This document shows, piece after piece, positions 1 through 10,867 of a stretch of 64,000 nt of DNA. Within the stretch, counting starts at the first letter, position 1. Each line of letters begins with the position of its first letter. A model generated the notes under the pieces. The model was not told the origin of the DNA. It saw nothing but the letters and a program-made list of their open reading frames with translations, and did not search any database. The position numbers were made by a program, and so were the translations under genes. The DNA is from Diprion similis (Eukaryota > Arthropoda > Insecta > Hymenoptera > Diprionidae): NCBI RefSeq assembly GCF_021155765.1, contig NC_060109.1, positions 6,354,001-6,418,000 on the forward strand, read 5' to 3'.

Positions 1-87
1 AAATATATTACTCGTCCTGGAAATTAATTATGTATGTAGAAACTATGAGCTGAGTGTAACCAAGTTGACGGCTGTTTTACCAATCAC

Positions 88-106
88 GGTCCCAGTTCGG
101 GCGCCA
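88..106 (-). promoter_or_regulatory. Primer-binding site of an LTR retrotransposon (tRNA-Lys type)
   Basis: Read on the minus strand this begins TGGCGCCCGAAC and continues with a GGGACC run, the complement of a tRNA-Lys 3' end used to prime reverse transcription. It lies 3 bp beyond the terminal CA of the adjoining LTR, the normal place for a PBS. Bases 1-87 should therefore be the 5' untranslated internal part of the element, whose gag/pol would lie outside the window to the left. Confidence 0.75.
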
Positions 107-109
107 TTT

Positions 110-442
110 TGTAACGGTGTTACCGGTCCTCGTCGGTCGAATTACCCTTCGGTGGTGGTTGCACCCCCCTCCAGCCGGATGCTCAGAGTCAACCAGGGTC
201 AGTTTAGGAAGGAGTAGGGTAATTGAAATAATTGGACACTTTATTAGAGTAATAACTGGAGTTTATTGATCGCGTCGTTTGGATCACTAAGAAAAACAGA
301 AATATAACAGCGTATGCTGCAATCAACTTGGTTCCTTGTAATAAATAATTATAACTAACATCTATATATGTACAACAGGTCAAAGAATATCCTTACGTAC
401 TAGACAGAGTATGAGGGGTATGAAATCGGCGGTGCCGGTACA
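110..442 (-). repeat. LTR (5' LTR of a minus-strand retrotransposon)
   Basis: On the plus strand it starts TGTAACGG and ends GGTACA, i.e. TG...CA ends. It abuts a tRNA-Lys-type PBS on the side expected for a 5' LTR in minus orientation, and a minus-strand AATAAA polyadenylation signal falls near 238-245. Ends and PBS place it with Ty3/gypsy-type elements. The partner LTR is not in the window, so the outer boundary (443) rests on the terminal dinucleotide only. Confidence 0.6.
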
Positions 443-639
443 ATGGTTATATCTTTATCTATATTTATATATGTATATATAACAAAGCAAAAGCTGTACT
501 ATAGATTAAAGTATACTGATATTCAACTAAACGGCGGACGGCTGGTAATAATATGTATATACATCGGAACAGTATATATACAGGGTGATCCAGTACCCGG
601 GGACCACCGGGCACTGGTCTCGTGTTGGGGTCATCATCG
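443..639. other. Intergenic, with one truncated MITE end at about 579-616
   Basis: AT-rich sequence without a credible gene. From 579 it carries the terminal motif tacagggtgatccagtac followed by a GGGGACCACCGGGCAC-like stretch, closely matching both arms of the foldback element at 32686-33080. No opposite arm is found, so this is a truncated copy. Confidence 0.5.
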
Positions 640-1370
640 GGTTCCATACCCAAAAAGTTCTATTTGCAACAGTTCAGAACAAGTATTGCACAGTTTGTAA
701 CGTAGCTGAAAGCAAGAACAAGGCTCCCCAAGAACACCAATGCTTCAAAAATTGGGAAAGTAATCGGAGTTCTTCCACTATGGAAAGCAGTGAAATCGCT
801 GAAGGATTTATGTGAAGTATGGAAACGCATGGTCTTGTGTATTCTTCACTGATAGCAGATGGCGACAGCAGCGTCTACAAAAAAATTATCGACCGCAACC
901 CATACGATAACCATTATGTGAAAAGGGTGAAGAAAATTCTGTGCCAGTTTTGACCGAGCTGGGATTGTACGACATGATCTTTGAAACGATTACACAACTG
1001 AGTTAGCATACTGAGAGTCTGCTGTACAATGTCACCAAGAAAACTATCGGAAGCTACAATGCTTACGTCAACAAGTTTATCGGAGGAAAGCGTATTCATT
1101 TCGGAAGACAAAATCCTTGCAATGCTCGATGCGCTTGGGTTGTTGTATGATTCAACACACAGGTGTCATACTCAAAGTTGAGTACTGCGATAAAAAAGAA
1201 TCTGACTACCCTGATTCATCGATTGCAGCTGAAGCGCGAAGAAAAATATCTTACACGCTTGGAAAAGGACATAATGAGACGCAAAGAATCCAAAGAAAAG
1301 TACGTGTCGGCGGGATCACCTTAACCAAAGTCATAGGTCGATAGTTCTTGACCTCTGTATCGATGCGAGA
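640..1370 (+). pseudogene. Mutator-like transposase domain (YqaJ-associated family), N-terminal half
   Basis: Translation gives a Cys-rich segment (KYCTVCN, then HQCFKNW), a DGDSSVYKKI segment and a VNKFIGGKRIHF segment, all hallmarks of the large Mutator-like transposase domain fused to a YqaJ exonuclease in arthropod transposons. In-frame stops at about 813 and 951, and frame changes after 1090, break the reading frame. The downstream half of the same gene, with the YqaJ domain, resumes at 6377 after the inserted Penelope-like element. Family assignment is by recall of motif spacing, not by a search. Confidence 0.65.
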
Positions 1371-1430
1371 GTGTAAGGAAATTTCTTGGATATGAAGGTC
1401 TAAAAACGTATGCGTGTAGTTTTTGTTAGC

Positions 1431-1462
1431 GTTTCGGCCCCAGTTGAGAGCCCTCTTCAGAA
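1431..1462 (-). ncRNA. Degenerate hammerhead-ribozyme-like motif (left Penelope arm)
   Basis: Minus strand reads CTGAAGAG, then a hairpin (GGCTC pairing with GGGCC around TCAACT), then CGAAACG. That is the catalytic-core layout of type I hammerheads in Penelope-like elements, but the canonical CTGATGA is CTGAAGA here, so cleavage activity is doubtful. The same motif is found in the opposite arm. Confidence 0.45.
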
Positions 1463-2273
1463 CAGAATATATATTTTTTCCATCTGTTGGTAAATTTACA
1501 ACAAGCGTTACAACCAGAAAAAGAAGTACAAGCGATTGATTAACAATGTTCATTATATCTCAACATGAGACTTACGACAAATAGTTACCTAAAGCAAGCG
1601 CCAATCGACGTGTGTATAATGTGGTACTCAGTGGACATAAAAGTTGGGCGTGGTATTAATTAAACATTTTACAAAGTGGTTATTGAGTATAATTAAAACT
1701 CAAGAATTAGAAGCTAAAATAGTTGCCTAGTGCATCGTAATGAGCCGTGTACACATAATTATTGTGTCGTTAACACGTTAAGCTTACATAGTTATTTACA
1801 ACAGGTTTATATTAATAATGAGAATAGGCCTGCGTGCAACGTAACGAGGCATGTGCACTATATTTGTATGAGTGATCACTTTAAATTTGACGGGATTATG
1901 TACAAGGGTTATTTTATTAACATCAAGCGTAGGCCATGTGGCCACATGGGGTGTAATTAATTTTGGGTTTAATCGAAAAATAGAAAAAATTAGTATTAAG
2001 CAAGAATGGTTAATTAACCATTATAGGTCGGAACAATGGCAATGCGAAGCGCCCAGCTCCTCATCTTAAGCAACAATTACGATTTAACGATCAATTTATA
2101 GAGAGCACTTTTTTTATACGTCGGTTAACTTCCACGAGGCAAATGAGGTAGAGACATTGCAAAGGCAGTGGACAAGGCAGTGGACATGACGCAACAGCCA
2201 TAGATGAATCGATCAACAGATCGAAACCGTCAACTAGTAGAATTGAGCACGGTCGGTAAGTAGCAACAAGATA

Positions 2274-2591
2274 TTATCGTCTGATGAGAGGAGTGTAAAC
2301 ACTGCTCAGATGCTCAATGACTTGGCGCAAATTAACGCTGTTTGAATGGCTTACTATATTGCATATTTCTAACAAAATTCTGCGTGTGTATAATGGTTCG
2401 ACTTCTAAAATGCTCGTCATATCGTAATCAAAATTGTGATCTTCATGAATTATATGTCTAGTAAGAGCCGTGTGATGTTCATCATTGTCTAAGATGTTTC
2501 TTTTATGTTCCTTAATTCGAGTGTGGATTTGCCTGCTTGCCTGGCCAATGTAGACTCTGTTAGAATCTGTACATGGTATTTTATAAACCAC
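2274..2591 (-). pseudogene. GIY-YIG endonuclease domain of a Penelope-like retroelement (fragment)
   Basis: About 105 residues. It opens with VYKIPC, followed by VYIGQ..R, an R..EHK segment, a HTALTRH segment and a C-terminal LLEICNI...NSVNLRQ, which are the ordered GIY-YIG nuclease motifs of Penelope-like elements. In intact elements this domain follows the reverse transcriptase and nicks target DNA. Here no RT precedes it and no ATG is positioned to start a functional protein. The closest relative in the window is the plus-strand fragment ending at 18361. It lies between the inverted arms of its own element. Confidence 0.75.
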
Positions 2592-3270
2592 ACTGGAGCG
2601 TTTATCCTTATGTAGGACATCCTTCCCAGTATCAAATAAAAAAACTCAAGCTATGGACAACAGTACCAACAAAGGAGATATCATATTTGTTGAAACTACG
2701 ATTTAACCGTTCGGAAAGACGAGCTATGTATGGTAAGGCAATAAATTTAATAATAATAATAATAATAATAATTTAATATAAACCTGTTGTAAATAACTAT
2801 GTAAACTTATCATGTTAACGACACAATAATTATGTGCACACAGCTCATTACGATGCACTATGCAACTATTTTAGTTCCTAATTCTTTTGTTTTTGCTTTA
2901 ATTACACTCAATAACCACTTTGTAAAATGTTAATACCATGCCCAACTTTTATGTCCACTGAGTACCACATTATACACACGTCGATTGGCGCTTGCTCTAG
3001 GTAACTATTTGTCGTAAGTCTCATGTTGAGATATGATCACTGCTGCGTAAAATGCTTTCATAGAAACATTTAAAATGAAAAATGGAAAATACTTTCAATA
3101 ATGTCATTTAGATGGATAAATGGAAATGGTTTTCGAGATTCCATTTAAAATTGAAAATGGAAAATAGGTATTTTAAATGGATCTCAAAATGCAAAATGGT
3201 CTTCACGGAATTAGTTGTATTTTTCACTGTTTTTATTTTTCAACTTTCTTTCATTTATTTTATATTTTTT

Positions 3271-5630
3271 TTACTTTATGAATGCAGTGTTGGCTTTAAG
3301 CAGTAACTGTTTTTCGAACGTGTCATCGTTCATGCTGCGTCTTCTGGGTCGCATGATCATCGAACCATAAGAAAATAATCGTTCGACTAGCGCAGACGAT
3401 GGTAGAGGCGTATTGTATTTTAGGAATAACTTTTTGATTACGGGAAACTGGTTCAATGATTCTAGCGTGTTATCGTTGGTCTGGAGGTATTGCAAACACT
3501 GCAATTGGACGCTGTTTTTGGTGGACACGTTAATGATGCTCTCATCTGAAGATGTTCCGTCTTCGAACGTGAAGAAACTTTCGTTGCTTTTGTTAGATTA
3601 GTTTGGTTCATTTTCCTTCTGCAAGGTATCACATGAACACAACGATTCGGCCTCACTGAATAAAAGTTCCTTGACATGGTTTCTTCTTTCTTTAGCCACC
3701 CATCGTAACTTGAAGAATGGATGACTGATGGATGCTAAGATCGCATCATTAGTTTGAGGTGAGAAGGTATAATATTCACAAAACCTCTTTTCGAGGCCTC
3801 CCAAAAGTACCGTTACCAATTGCGGGCAGTATTTCAGATGGCGTAGTCTCAACTTCTGCAGAGTTTTTCTCATTTGTACCGAAATTGGGAGCAGCTCGCC
3901 ATAATAGCAGTTTTTGTCACCTTGGAGTCTATCCAATGCTTCAGCAATTGGCCGAACACACTTGATATATTCCTCCAAAAATTCTAGGTCGGTTTCTTTG
4001 AATTTGGGGAGCTCCAATGCACAGCAAACGTCACTAAGAGCTTGTTTGACTTTTAGCAGGTCAAGTAGACAGTCATAAGTCGAATTCCAACGAGTTGGGC
4101 ACGGGAAACTCGACGCTTCTCCTGTGATACCCACGTATGTCTCTGCAGCTTTGGGAGACCTTGATGTCAAATTCCATATGGCGGAACATTTACCAAATGC
4201 AGAATGATGCGATCGATTGTAACTGACTCCACTGTTGACAGGCGGCTCTTTTAATGCGGCTTTAATATCGACGGAAGCTACGAGATTAAGCGTATGACTC
4301 GCACAGCGTTGATGTTCTGGTAAGAGTGCATCAGAAGTAGATTCGTTATCCAAAATTCCTGTTACTGTGACCTCATCATCATCGTCGACGTCGTCGTCAT
4401 CAAGATCAGTCGCGTCGATCGAGCCTTGGGGCTGACTAAATGTGATAAAAGCTTTTACCATATTTGAAGCATTGTCGGTTGTCGTTTTTAAAACTTTCGT
4501 CGAGCTAAGCTTAAATTCACTGTGGATTTCGTGAATAAGTTCAGCAATTTTTTCATACGTATGACCTCCCTTGAACCTTCTACAAGCCAAAGCCGCACTT
4601 TCTCTCTGTAGATCCTTATTAATCTGTAGAGCATCATTATTTGATTATGTAGGTATAAAACCACTTTGATTTCAATGAACATTCAATCACTGCGTAACTG
4701 CAAATTGGCAGACGACAATAGTTTGTCATTGGTATGTAACAAACACAAATATTATTTACCCAGTTCACCGTAACTCCCAGGAAACTTCTCTTCGATGATG
4801 ACCATATGTCTGCTGTTGTGCAAACATGTTCAGTCGGTTGTAATTGCTGTAGTAAATATGTTAGCATTTGCGAATACATGGCATCAATCTTTGTCCGTAG
4901 AGTTTTTCTCGTCAGTATGCCGATTGGGATTTGAAGATTATTAATTCCTAATAAACAAATTTGTTGTAAATTAATGAAAAATCAACTGAATATGTTTAAA
5001 GAAATATGATAGCCAATAATTCTAGTATTCAATAAAAATGTATCGCCACAATAGTTGAAAAGAGCTCTTTGCAAGTATTCAAAAAACATATATTAGTGTA
5101 TTACCATGAATCAATTTCTTGAATGCCGGGTGTTCGACAATACAAAGCGGTGACATTGTTTCGACAACGAATGATGTAATGAGTGCATCTGCCGATTGTT
5201 GGCCGCTACGAGAAAACGCATGTTTTAATGTAGACTGCGCCTGCTTCTTTGATGTCGAAGCTTGCTGTTCGTTACCGTCAATCTGTAAACGTCAAACGGC
5301 ATACAGTTGAGCTTGATGGCCTTTAATCTGTCGCGGAAAGAATCCTTTCTTGAAACACATATTCTATTCTATACCATATAACATATTCTAATCTGCCAAA
5401 TTTTATTTCCGTATCTTAACATAACTTACCTTCAGGTGATTTAAAAAGTTCGTAGTTGCATTCACTTGTCCTTTTATTTCGCGTTTACACTTAGTGCATT
5501 CCGCTTGTACGTTTTCTTTGTCACGTGCTACGATTTTGAAAAATTTTCCGTCTAATATTAACGGTATTATACGATTGTGATCCGTATCAGTTTCTTTATT
5601 CACGTCTTCACGACAATCACCTTCCATCAT
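3271..5630 (-). pseudogene. hAT transposase, BED-finger type, four exons, one in-frame stop
   Basis: Exons from the minus strand: 5630-5430 (BED-like finger, CTKC and a C-terminal HLK), 5282-5105 (ends ..VEHPAFKKLIH), 4947-4760 (CTTADIWSSSKRSFLG), and 4623-3271. Introns have GT-AG ends and reading phase is kept across them. The last exon holds the RNase-H-like core (TTDNASNMVKAF, CASHTLNLVA, PCPTRWNS) and the C-terminal hAT dimerisation domain ([14 protein letters not shown], near 3400). The only break seen is an in-frame TAA at 3598-3600, just before the dimerisation domain. First ATG is at 5630. An acidic D-rich stretch lies near residue 60 of the last exon. Confidence 0.85.
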
Positions 5631-5803
5631 CAAGTACAATGAATTACGTAAGTCTGAATAATTTAAACGAATTATTTCTTACTCTGAAGGCAAAGATTGC
5701 AAGCTGCAACTAGGTTATGTTCCACGGTATGCCGGGTGGGAATTAGCGGGAATATAAGCAAACAACACGCATGTACTCATACACTGATACACGTGACGCC
5801 ACT

Positions 5804-5943
5804 GGGGGCTTATTACGGTTTCTCAGCTTTTCACATTTCTCGTCATCCAAGCATTCTGATTGGTTAATTGAACTATGCAAACCAATCAGAATGCTTTGAT
5901 GGTTAGAAATGTGAAAAGTGAAAAACCGTAATATAAGTCCCCT
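5804..5943. repeat. Foldback MITE inside the hAT element
   Basis: About 60-bp arms: gcttattacggtttctc... at the left is answered by ...gaaaaaccgtaatataag at the right, and aagcattctgattggtt is matched by aaccaatcagaatgctt. A short loop of about 12-15 bp separates the arms. No coding capacity. It lies upstream of the hAT transposase start codon. Confidence 0.75.
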
Positions 5944-6280
5944 GAAGGCGAATTATTCGACTTTCGAGAGTTCGATTGGTGCGCAGATTGAACATAGAAT
6001 GCTGAGACGAATGAAAAAACCATTTAAACATTTAAAAATGGCTAAATGCTTACCTTTTCACATTTAAAATATAAAATGTAAATACTTCTGTGAAAGACAT
6101 TTAAAATGTTAAATGTAAAATGCCATTTTACATTTTAAATGACTATTTTAAACGAATCTATTTTGAATATTACCCAGCAGTGGATATGATGAACATTGTT
6201 AATCAATCGCTTGTACTTCTTTTTCTGGTTGTAACACTTGTTGTAAATTTACCAACAGATGGAAAAAATATATATTTTGT

Positions 6281-6312
6281 TCTGAGGAGGGCTCTCAACT
6301 GGGGCCGAAACG
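6281..6312 (+). ncRNA. Degenerate hammerhead-ribozyme-like motif (right Penelope arm)
   Basis: Plus strand CTGAGGAG, hairpin GGCTC/GGGCC, then CGAAACG: the mirror copy of the motif at 1431-1462. The core again deviates from CTGATGA (GG in place of TG). Confidence 0.45.
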
Positions 6313-6376
6313 TTAACAAAAGCTACACGCATACGTTTTTATACCTTCATATCCAGGAAATTTCCTTACACTCTAA

Positions 6377-7240
6377 CAAAAGTCATGTTCAGACCAAGAC
6401 TATGGTCGAAATTGTCAGCGCCCCGATTTTTCAGAGACCGAGGTCAAAGCGTAAGTTCAGTTGTATTCTGAAAAATCGGCAGAACCGTAGGCAGAACGTG
6501 GCCTCGTTGAAGTTCGAACTAGAGGCCAAGGTTAAGCGGTGAATGGGAATCTCTGAGAAGAAAACTATTCACAGCATCCAATTTCGGAAAGGTCTGCTGA
6601 ATGAGAGCAACCACATTCTCTGCGAACACGGTGACAACCATTGTCTATCCGCAAGGAATACCTCTTTCGGCTTTGAAGTTATGGTAAGCAGAGCGAGCTG
6701 AAAACCCCGTCAACGATTTGAATAAACCGAAGGAGTTACAGTCACCCCTTGCGGTCTCTTCATTGACTCAGAACACGCATATTTGGGTACGTCACCGGAC
6801 GGATTGCTTGACGATGATAGCATTGTAAAGATCAAATACTTCTTAAGTGCCCGAGACGTTACTTCGGAGGAGACTATCGAACGCAAACTTGGAGATGTCC
6901 ACAGAATCTCCGATAAGAACAACTCTGGCAGGATGAATGAGAGTCATCCTCACTTTCACCGGACTAAAAGTCAATTGCACATTACGCAAGCCACTACTGT
7001 GCTTTCATCTTGTGAACTCCAAAGGGTATGTTGTCTGTGAAAGCTGCCAGAAACGATGAATTTTGGCTCAGCAAGATGTTACCTGATCTAGCAAGGTTTT
7101 ATGAGTCTTCCATGCTACCAGAAATAATAGATGGTGAATACCTTAGGAACATGGAGCTTAGGCTCAGATTGCAGGAAACATGTATGTTGTACATTAGCTA
7201 ACTATGAATTCGACAACAGTTCTCGTACGACTCCACAATA
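6377..7240 (+). pseudogene. YqaJ-type exonuclease domain, C-terminal half of the Mutator/YqaJ pseudogene
   Basis: Recognisable pieces are a FRKGLLNESNHILC segment near 6580, then GLFIDSEHAYLGTSPDGLL (about 6750-6807) followed by DSIVKIKYFLSARD. The SPDGL...IK layout is the conserved metal-binding core of YqaJ/lambda-exonuclease-like nucleases (the usual E of ExK is lost: the sequence reads KIK). A PEIIDGEYLRNME tail lies near 7115. Several frame changes break it. It continues the N-terminal half ending at 1370. Confidence 0.65.
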
Positions 7241-7967
7241 TGAAAAAAGACAGTTTTATCAAATTGAACCACAAATATTATTACAATTATATATTGTATA
7301 CATATATGTTGATTTTTTTTATTTTCCAAGCTACATCCTACAATATTTAATTGTGTCACCCATACCAATTTTTGATGATTTTAAAATTTTACGAAGAAAA
7401 TGTAAGTAATCGACGCAGATTTATCGTAGGCCAGGCGATTTTGTGAAAGTGTCCGATTCAAGTCAATTTGTATCGATTACTTTGCGCTATCTGATACAAG
7501 ATAAGATATTGTACGGAAGCTATGCTTAATTACTTACGTAAATGTACGAGGTGAGACGTCAGTTACTTATAAGATAAAAAGTCTAAACTATGTTAAGCTA
7601 CTATAATGTAAGCCACTGTTTCAGAAATTAACCCGCCTGAATGGACTTGACATACGTCATAAATATATATTATTATCATGAATTGGAGGACTGGAATCAC
7701 AGCCATTCAGGGAAAAATCACCAGCAATACGAGTGTAAGCCAAATTTGCTGCAATGTGAATCCATTGTATACAGCAGGTAGTAGACGCATGTAGCAATTT
7801 TTTTTTACTATGTGTAGAAGTTGCTATGGGAAATATGCCAGTGTCAGCAGTAGCAATAATGCACTATCACTGAATTTCAAGTACAATCGATTTTTTGAAC
7901 TATCCCAATTATAATATGAATTGACGAGCATAAGACTAACGAAGCTTATATTACAGTTTATTTGCAT
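7241..7967. other. No recognisable feature
   Basis: AT-rich sequence with short open frames only; the 92-residue frame at 7131-7409 is low-complexity and has no recognisable motif. It may be a decayed flank of the Mutator/YqaJ transposon. Confidence 0.4.
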
Positions 7968-7971
7968 ATAT

Positions 7972-9169
7972 TGTAACGTCTCGTTTTTCTGTGCCTATCA
8001 CAGACGCGTTGGACGTACTTTACCCCCTTTCCAGGGACGGTTAAGTCGATAAGTGTTGGTGTGGGCGGTTCCTGCCCAAGAGTGCTGCTCGTCCTTTGAT
8101 GCGGAGGTGCAACGTTGTGCGCGGGAGTATGAGGATTTATGTGGATGAAGTTGCAATGAATCTTTCACTGCAATAGTGAGAAGATGCAGCCGGTGATGTG
8201 AATGAATGTATGTTTTAGCAATGCAGAGTGCGCTGCAATAGCGCACGACCGCAGCCGTGTGTGTGTAGCAGCAATGAATCTTTCACTGCAATAGTAAGAA
8301 GATGCAGCTGGTGGTGTGAGTGGATGTGTGATTTAGCAATGCAGAGTGCGCTGCAATAGCGCACGACCGCAGCCGTGTGTGTGTGTAGTAGCAATGAATC
8401 TCTCACTGCAATAGTGATGAGATGCAGCCCGTGGAATGGAGGTGTGGGTGATTGACAGAAGCTCTCTTTGCGCGTGTGTTAGATAAAATAAAAAAATTAA
8501 AAAATAATGATAAATAATAATAGTGAAATAATACAGAAAGTTGTGTGGCCTAATATCGGCGCCAGCTACCGGATAAATTGATTAAATGCGTGTATTGTAA
8601 TTAATGATGATCGTTATGGGTCGTTGACTAGCTGCAGTGCAGTAAATAAAGATAATATAAATTTATATTCGTTTTCTGTTTGAAATGGTCTGAGATTTCG
8701 AAATAGAAGAATACAATACTTTAAATAGCCGTTATACGGTTAGAACACAATGTATATAATTGGATCAACTGAGCGACCTCAGTTGATCCTTTGTTTGCGA
8801 ATTAGCTCCTCCAAAGGAGAGCTAGAAGAAGAGAGTGTCACCTGTGTCCAAGGCGCCGGCTTATATACTATTTTGGTTCCTTCCCCCTCTTTGTCGGCAC
8901 GCGAGGCTCGAGCCCCGTGTGTTCTATAGATATGGGTTTTTGCTTGCTGTGTCGAATTAGCGTGCGTCATATAGGTACCTTTCTTAGTATATACAGACTA
9001 TTCTATTCTCTTTGGTTTTGCTCGTTTCGAATATTATATGGCTATCTTCAGTCTTTTATATGTTATGTCCGTGCTTTGCGACGGCTAAAGTTAATTCAAG
9101 GAATGGTTGACTCGAGGGAAGTGGATTGCTTCCGTGGGTCATAATACATGATGCATTTTGGGCGTCACA
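7972..9169. mobile_element. Solo-LTR-like element, 1198 bp, ATAT target duplication
   Basis: Starts TGTAACGTC and ends GGCGTCACA, flanked by atat at 7968-7971 and 9170-9173. TG...CA ends with a 4-bp duplication are diagnostic of LTR integration. There is no internal coding region, so it is most simply a solo LTR. It contains a tandem array of about 120-bp units. Orientation is not certain. Confidence 0.7.
8153..8430. repeat. Tandem repeat, period about 118-120 bp, nearly three copies
   Basis: The word caatgaatct(t/c)tcactgcaatag recurs at 8154, 8272 and 8392, with the intervening tgcagagtgcgctgcaatagc sequence repeated twice and a short (gt)n tract per unit. It lies within the solo-LTR-like element. 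Confidence 0.85.
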
Positions 9170-9173
9170 ATAT

Positions 9174-9533
9174 TATATGGCTGTTATACTATGACGTGTA
9201 ACAGCTGGGCTTCCTCGGCAGTGTAATGAAGCTTTGTTTTTAATTTCATAGATGGGGTACGATTTTCAAAAGACTCTGCTGTGCCAGATATAGACAGTAC
9301 ATGATGGAGATCTGCAGCTCATTCACCTCATGGCTTCAACACAGCCTGGAGGCTCGAAAGGGACAAGATGAATCTGGCAAGGGCTCCAAGGAAGCACTGA
9401 CAATGAGTTGGAAATGCATCAAATTGTACGAAGTTAAGAGCACGACAACTTTAAGGCAGTCCAGAATGTGTACAGTAACAGCGCGAAAGTGGTGCAATGT
9501 GGAAAGACTACCAACCCGACAGTGGTACTCTGC
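9174..9533. other. Unassigned sequence between two solo-LTR-like elements
   Basis: An 86-residue plus frame starts near 9301 and runs into the next element; no recognisable motif. Possibly a fragment of an older insertion. Confidence 0.3.
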
Positions 9534-9698
9534 ATATTGTAACGACCAGCCGGTCAACTAGACGGCTGATCTGCTACATCGGCGAACGCGACCGACGGGA
9601 ACCGAAGACGCACGACCAACGAGTGAGATAGGACGTACGACAATACGAGACGGACAATAGACGAGCCAGATCGACGACGCCTGACCGGCTCGGCTGAG

Positions 9699-9707
9699 TA
9701 TAAATAG
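9699..9707 (+). promoter_or_regulatory. TATA box of the LTR
   Basis: tataaatag, about 160 bp into the element; the related element has the identical box at 21808-21816, which supports function as the LTR core promoter. Confidence 0.6.
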
Positions 9708-9779
9708 AGGTGCCTGACTAGGTATCGGCACCCAGTCGGAAACCGACATCCGCTGCGTCACTCGTGGGCAAGCCCCAGT

Positions 9780-10015
9780 CTAGGAGTACAGCATCTCCTC
9801 TGCGTCACACGAGGTAAATTAGATAAGACCGAGTGGGAGTACAGCACCCCACTGCGGCAAGTCAGTTAGAATCGTTTGTTGTATACGACCGAGTGGACGT
9901 ACAGCACTCCACTGCGGTAGATTTAGTTAAAGTAGAGTTTGGGGAGATAGAAATTAAATAAAATCAAAAATTCAAGTAGTAAGTCCTAGTTGAAGTATAG
10001 CACTCAGCTGCGGCC
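9780..10015 (+). repeat. Degenerate short repeats (agtacagca...ccactgcgg)
   Basis: Related words gagtacagcatctcctctgcg, gagtacagcaccccactgcgg, cgtacagcactccactgcgg and agtatagcactcagctgcgg occur at about 9784, 9837, 9898 and 9994, spaced 53-97 bp. They lie just downstream of the TATA box, where R/U5 and leader sequence is expected. The related element at 21.8-22.1 kb has the same kind of units. Confidence 0.6.
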
Positions 10016-10867
10016 AGAAAATAAAGTAAGAGAATAGATTAAAATGGGGCAGAAGATGGAAATTTAGCGAGCCACGGGACTCGTATGTGAAATTATAAGG
10101 GATTAGGAATCAACCTAGCAGTAAATGTTCAAATCGATGTATTGTTTATTCTTGTAACCTTTTTGTTTCATTTTTGTATCGATCAGTTCAAACCTACCTA
10201 TCTTGCCATAAATATTATTCACACAAAAAGCAGTCTGTTTCACTATCCGGGATCAACGTTTAAACGATCGGGATATTTACAGTTTCGGTAAACTCCACGT
10301 CATATATCAGCTCTAAAGTTAAACTCCGAGTCTGCTATTTTGATCGAGGGATCCCAAATCTGATAAACAGCTACGGCTTAACACATCCTGGTCTGTTATA
10401 AAGTTGTGTTAGGCAAGATTAGGATTCGATTGGTAAATCGAGGAGGGGACGTGCCTTCAGATTAACAACCTCAAGTGCACGTGATAGGTTGGCAGAAAGT
10501 GCTGGCCTGAAACACCCGCATATTTCCTGAGAGCTCTGACAGATTAACTGAGTCGTATGCGAGGCTTTGGAGGAATAACCACAGCCCTCCGCTAACCGCC
10601 CCTAGATCGTACGTCCGAGTCTCCGCAGGGGCAACTCTGGCTTCAAAACCCTGAGTTTGCGCGGGGATTAGAAACCAGTCAAGACTAAGGCCCAAGGGTC
10701 GGCAAGTTCGGTCCATACTCTTCCCTAACATAAAGGAAAGCCGCAAATTTATATTGATTCTCGATTTTTGCTATTACTCTCAGAGCGGTAAAAATCCCAC
10801 ACCAACTGGCCAAATATTCGCACGAGCCACAGCAGCTCTTGGTCGAAATTTGGACACATTACAATAT

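Larger units (their letters stand above)
3038..6182 (-). mobile_element. hAT-superfamily DNA transposon, 3145 bp, with 8-bp target duplication
   Basis: Terminal inverted repeats begin CACTGCTG at 3038 and end CAGCAGTG at 6182. They are flanked by a perfect 8-bp duplication gatatgat at 3030-3037 and 6183-6190, the hAT signature. Joining the flanks restores continuity of the Penelope arm, so the insertion is later than that element. Subterminal regions (3055-3200 and 6020-6140) are rich in ATTTAAAATG-like words, possible transposase-binding repeats. One transposase gene is encoded on the minus strand. Confidence 0.9.
1371..6376 (-). mobile_element. Penelope-like element (GIY-YIG type) with long terminal inverted repeats, split by a hAT element
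   Basis: Left arm 1371-1815 is repeated in inverted orientation at 2773-3037, continuing at 6183-6376 after the hAT element is removed; the arms are about 450 bp and highly similar. Between the arms lies a GIY-YIG endonuclease fragment on the minus strand. Each outer arm carries a hammerhead-like core (CTGA, GC-rich hairpin, GAAAC), as known for Penelope-like retroelements. No RT domain is seen in this copy, so it is 5'-truncated or internally deleted. It sits inside a Mutator/YqaJ pseudogene. Confidence 0.65.
9538..10863 (+). mobile_element. Solo-LTR-like element, 1326 bp, ATAT target duplication
   Basis: Starts TGTAACGACC and ends CACATTACA, with atat at 9534-9537 and 10864-10867. A strong TATA box, tataaatag, lies at 9699-9707, which sets the plus orientation. 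Downstream are four degenerate copies of a tacagcayccactgcgg unit. A diverged relative with the same order of landmarks is at about 21575-22955. Confidence 0.7.

Noticed and set aside
8150..8430. CRISPR-like array
   Set aside because: Units are about 120 bp, contiguous and in a eukaryotic LTR-like element; there are no spacers and no cas genes.
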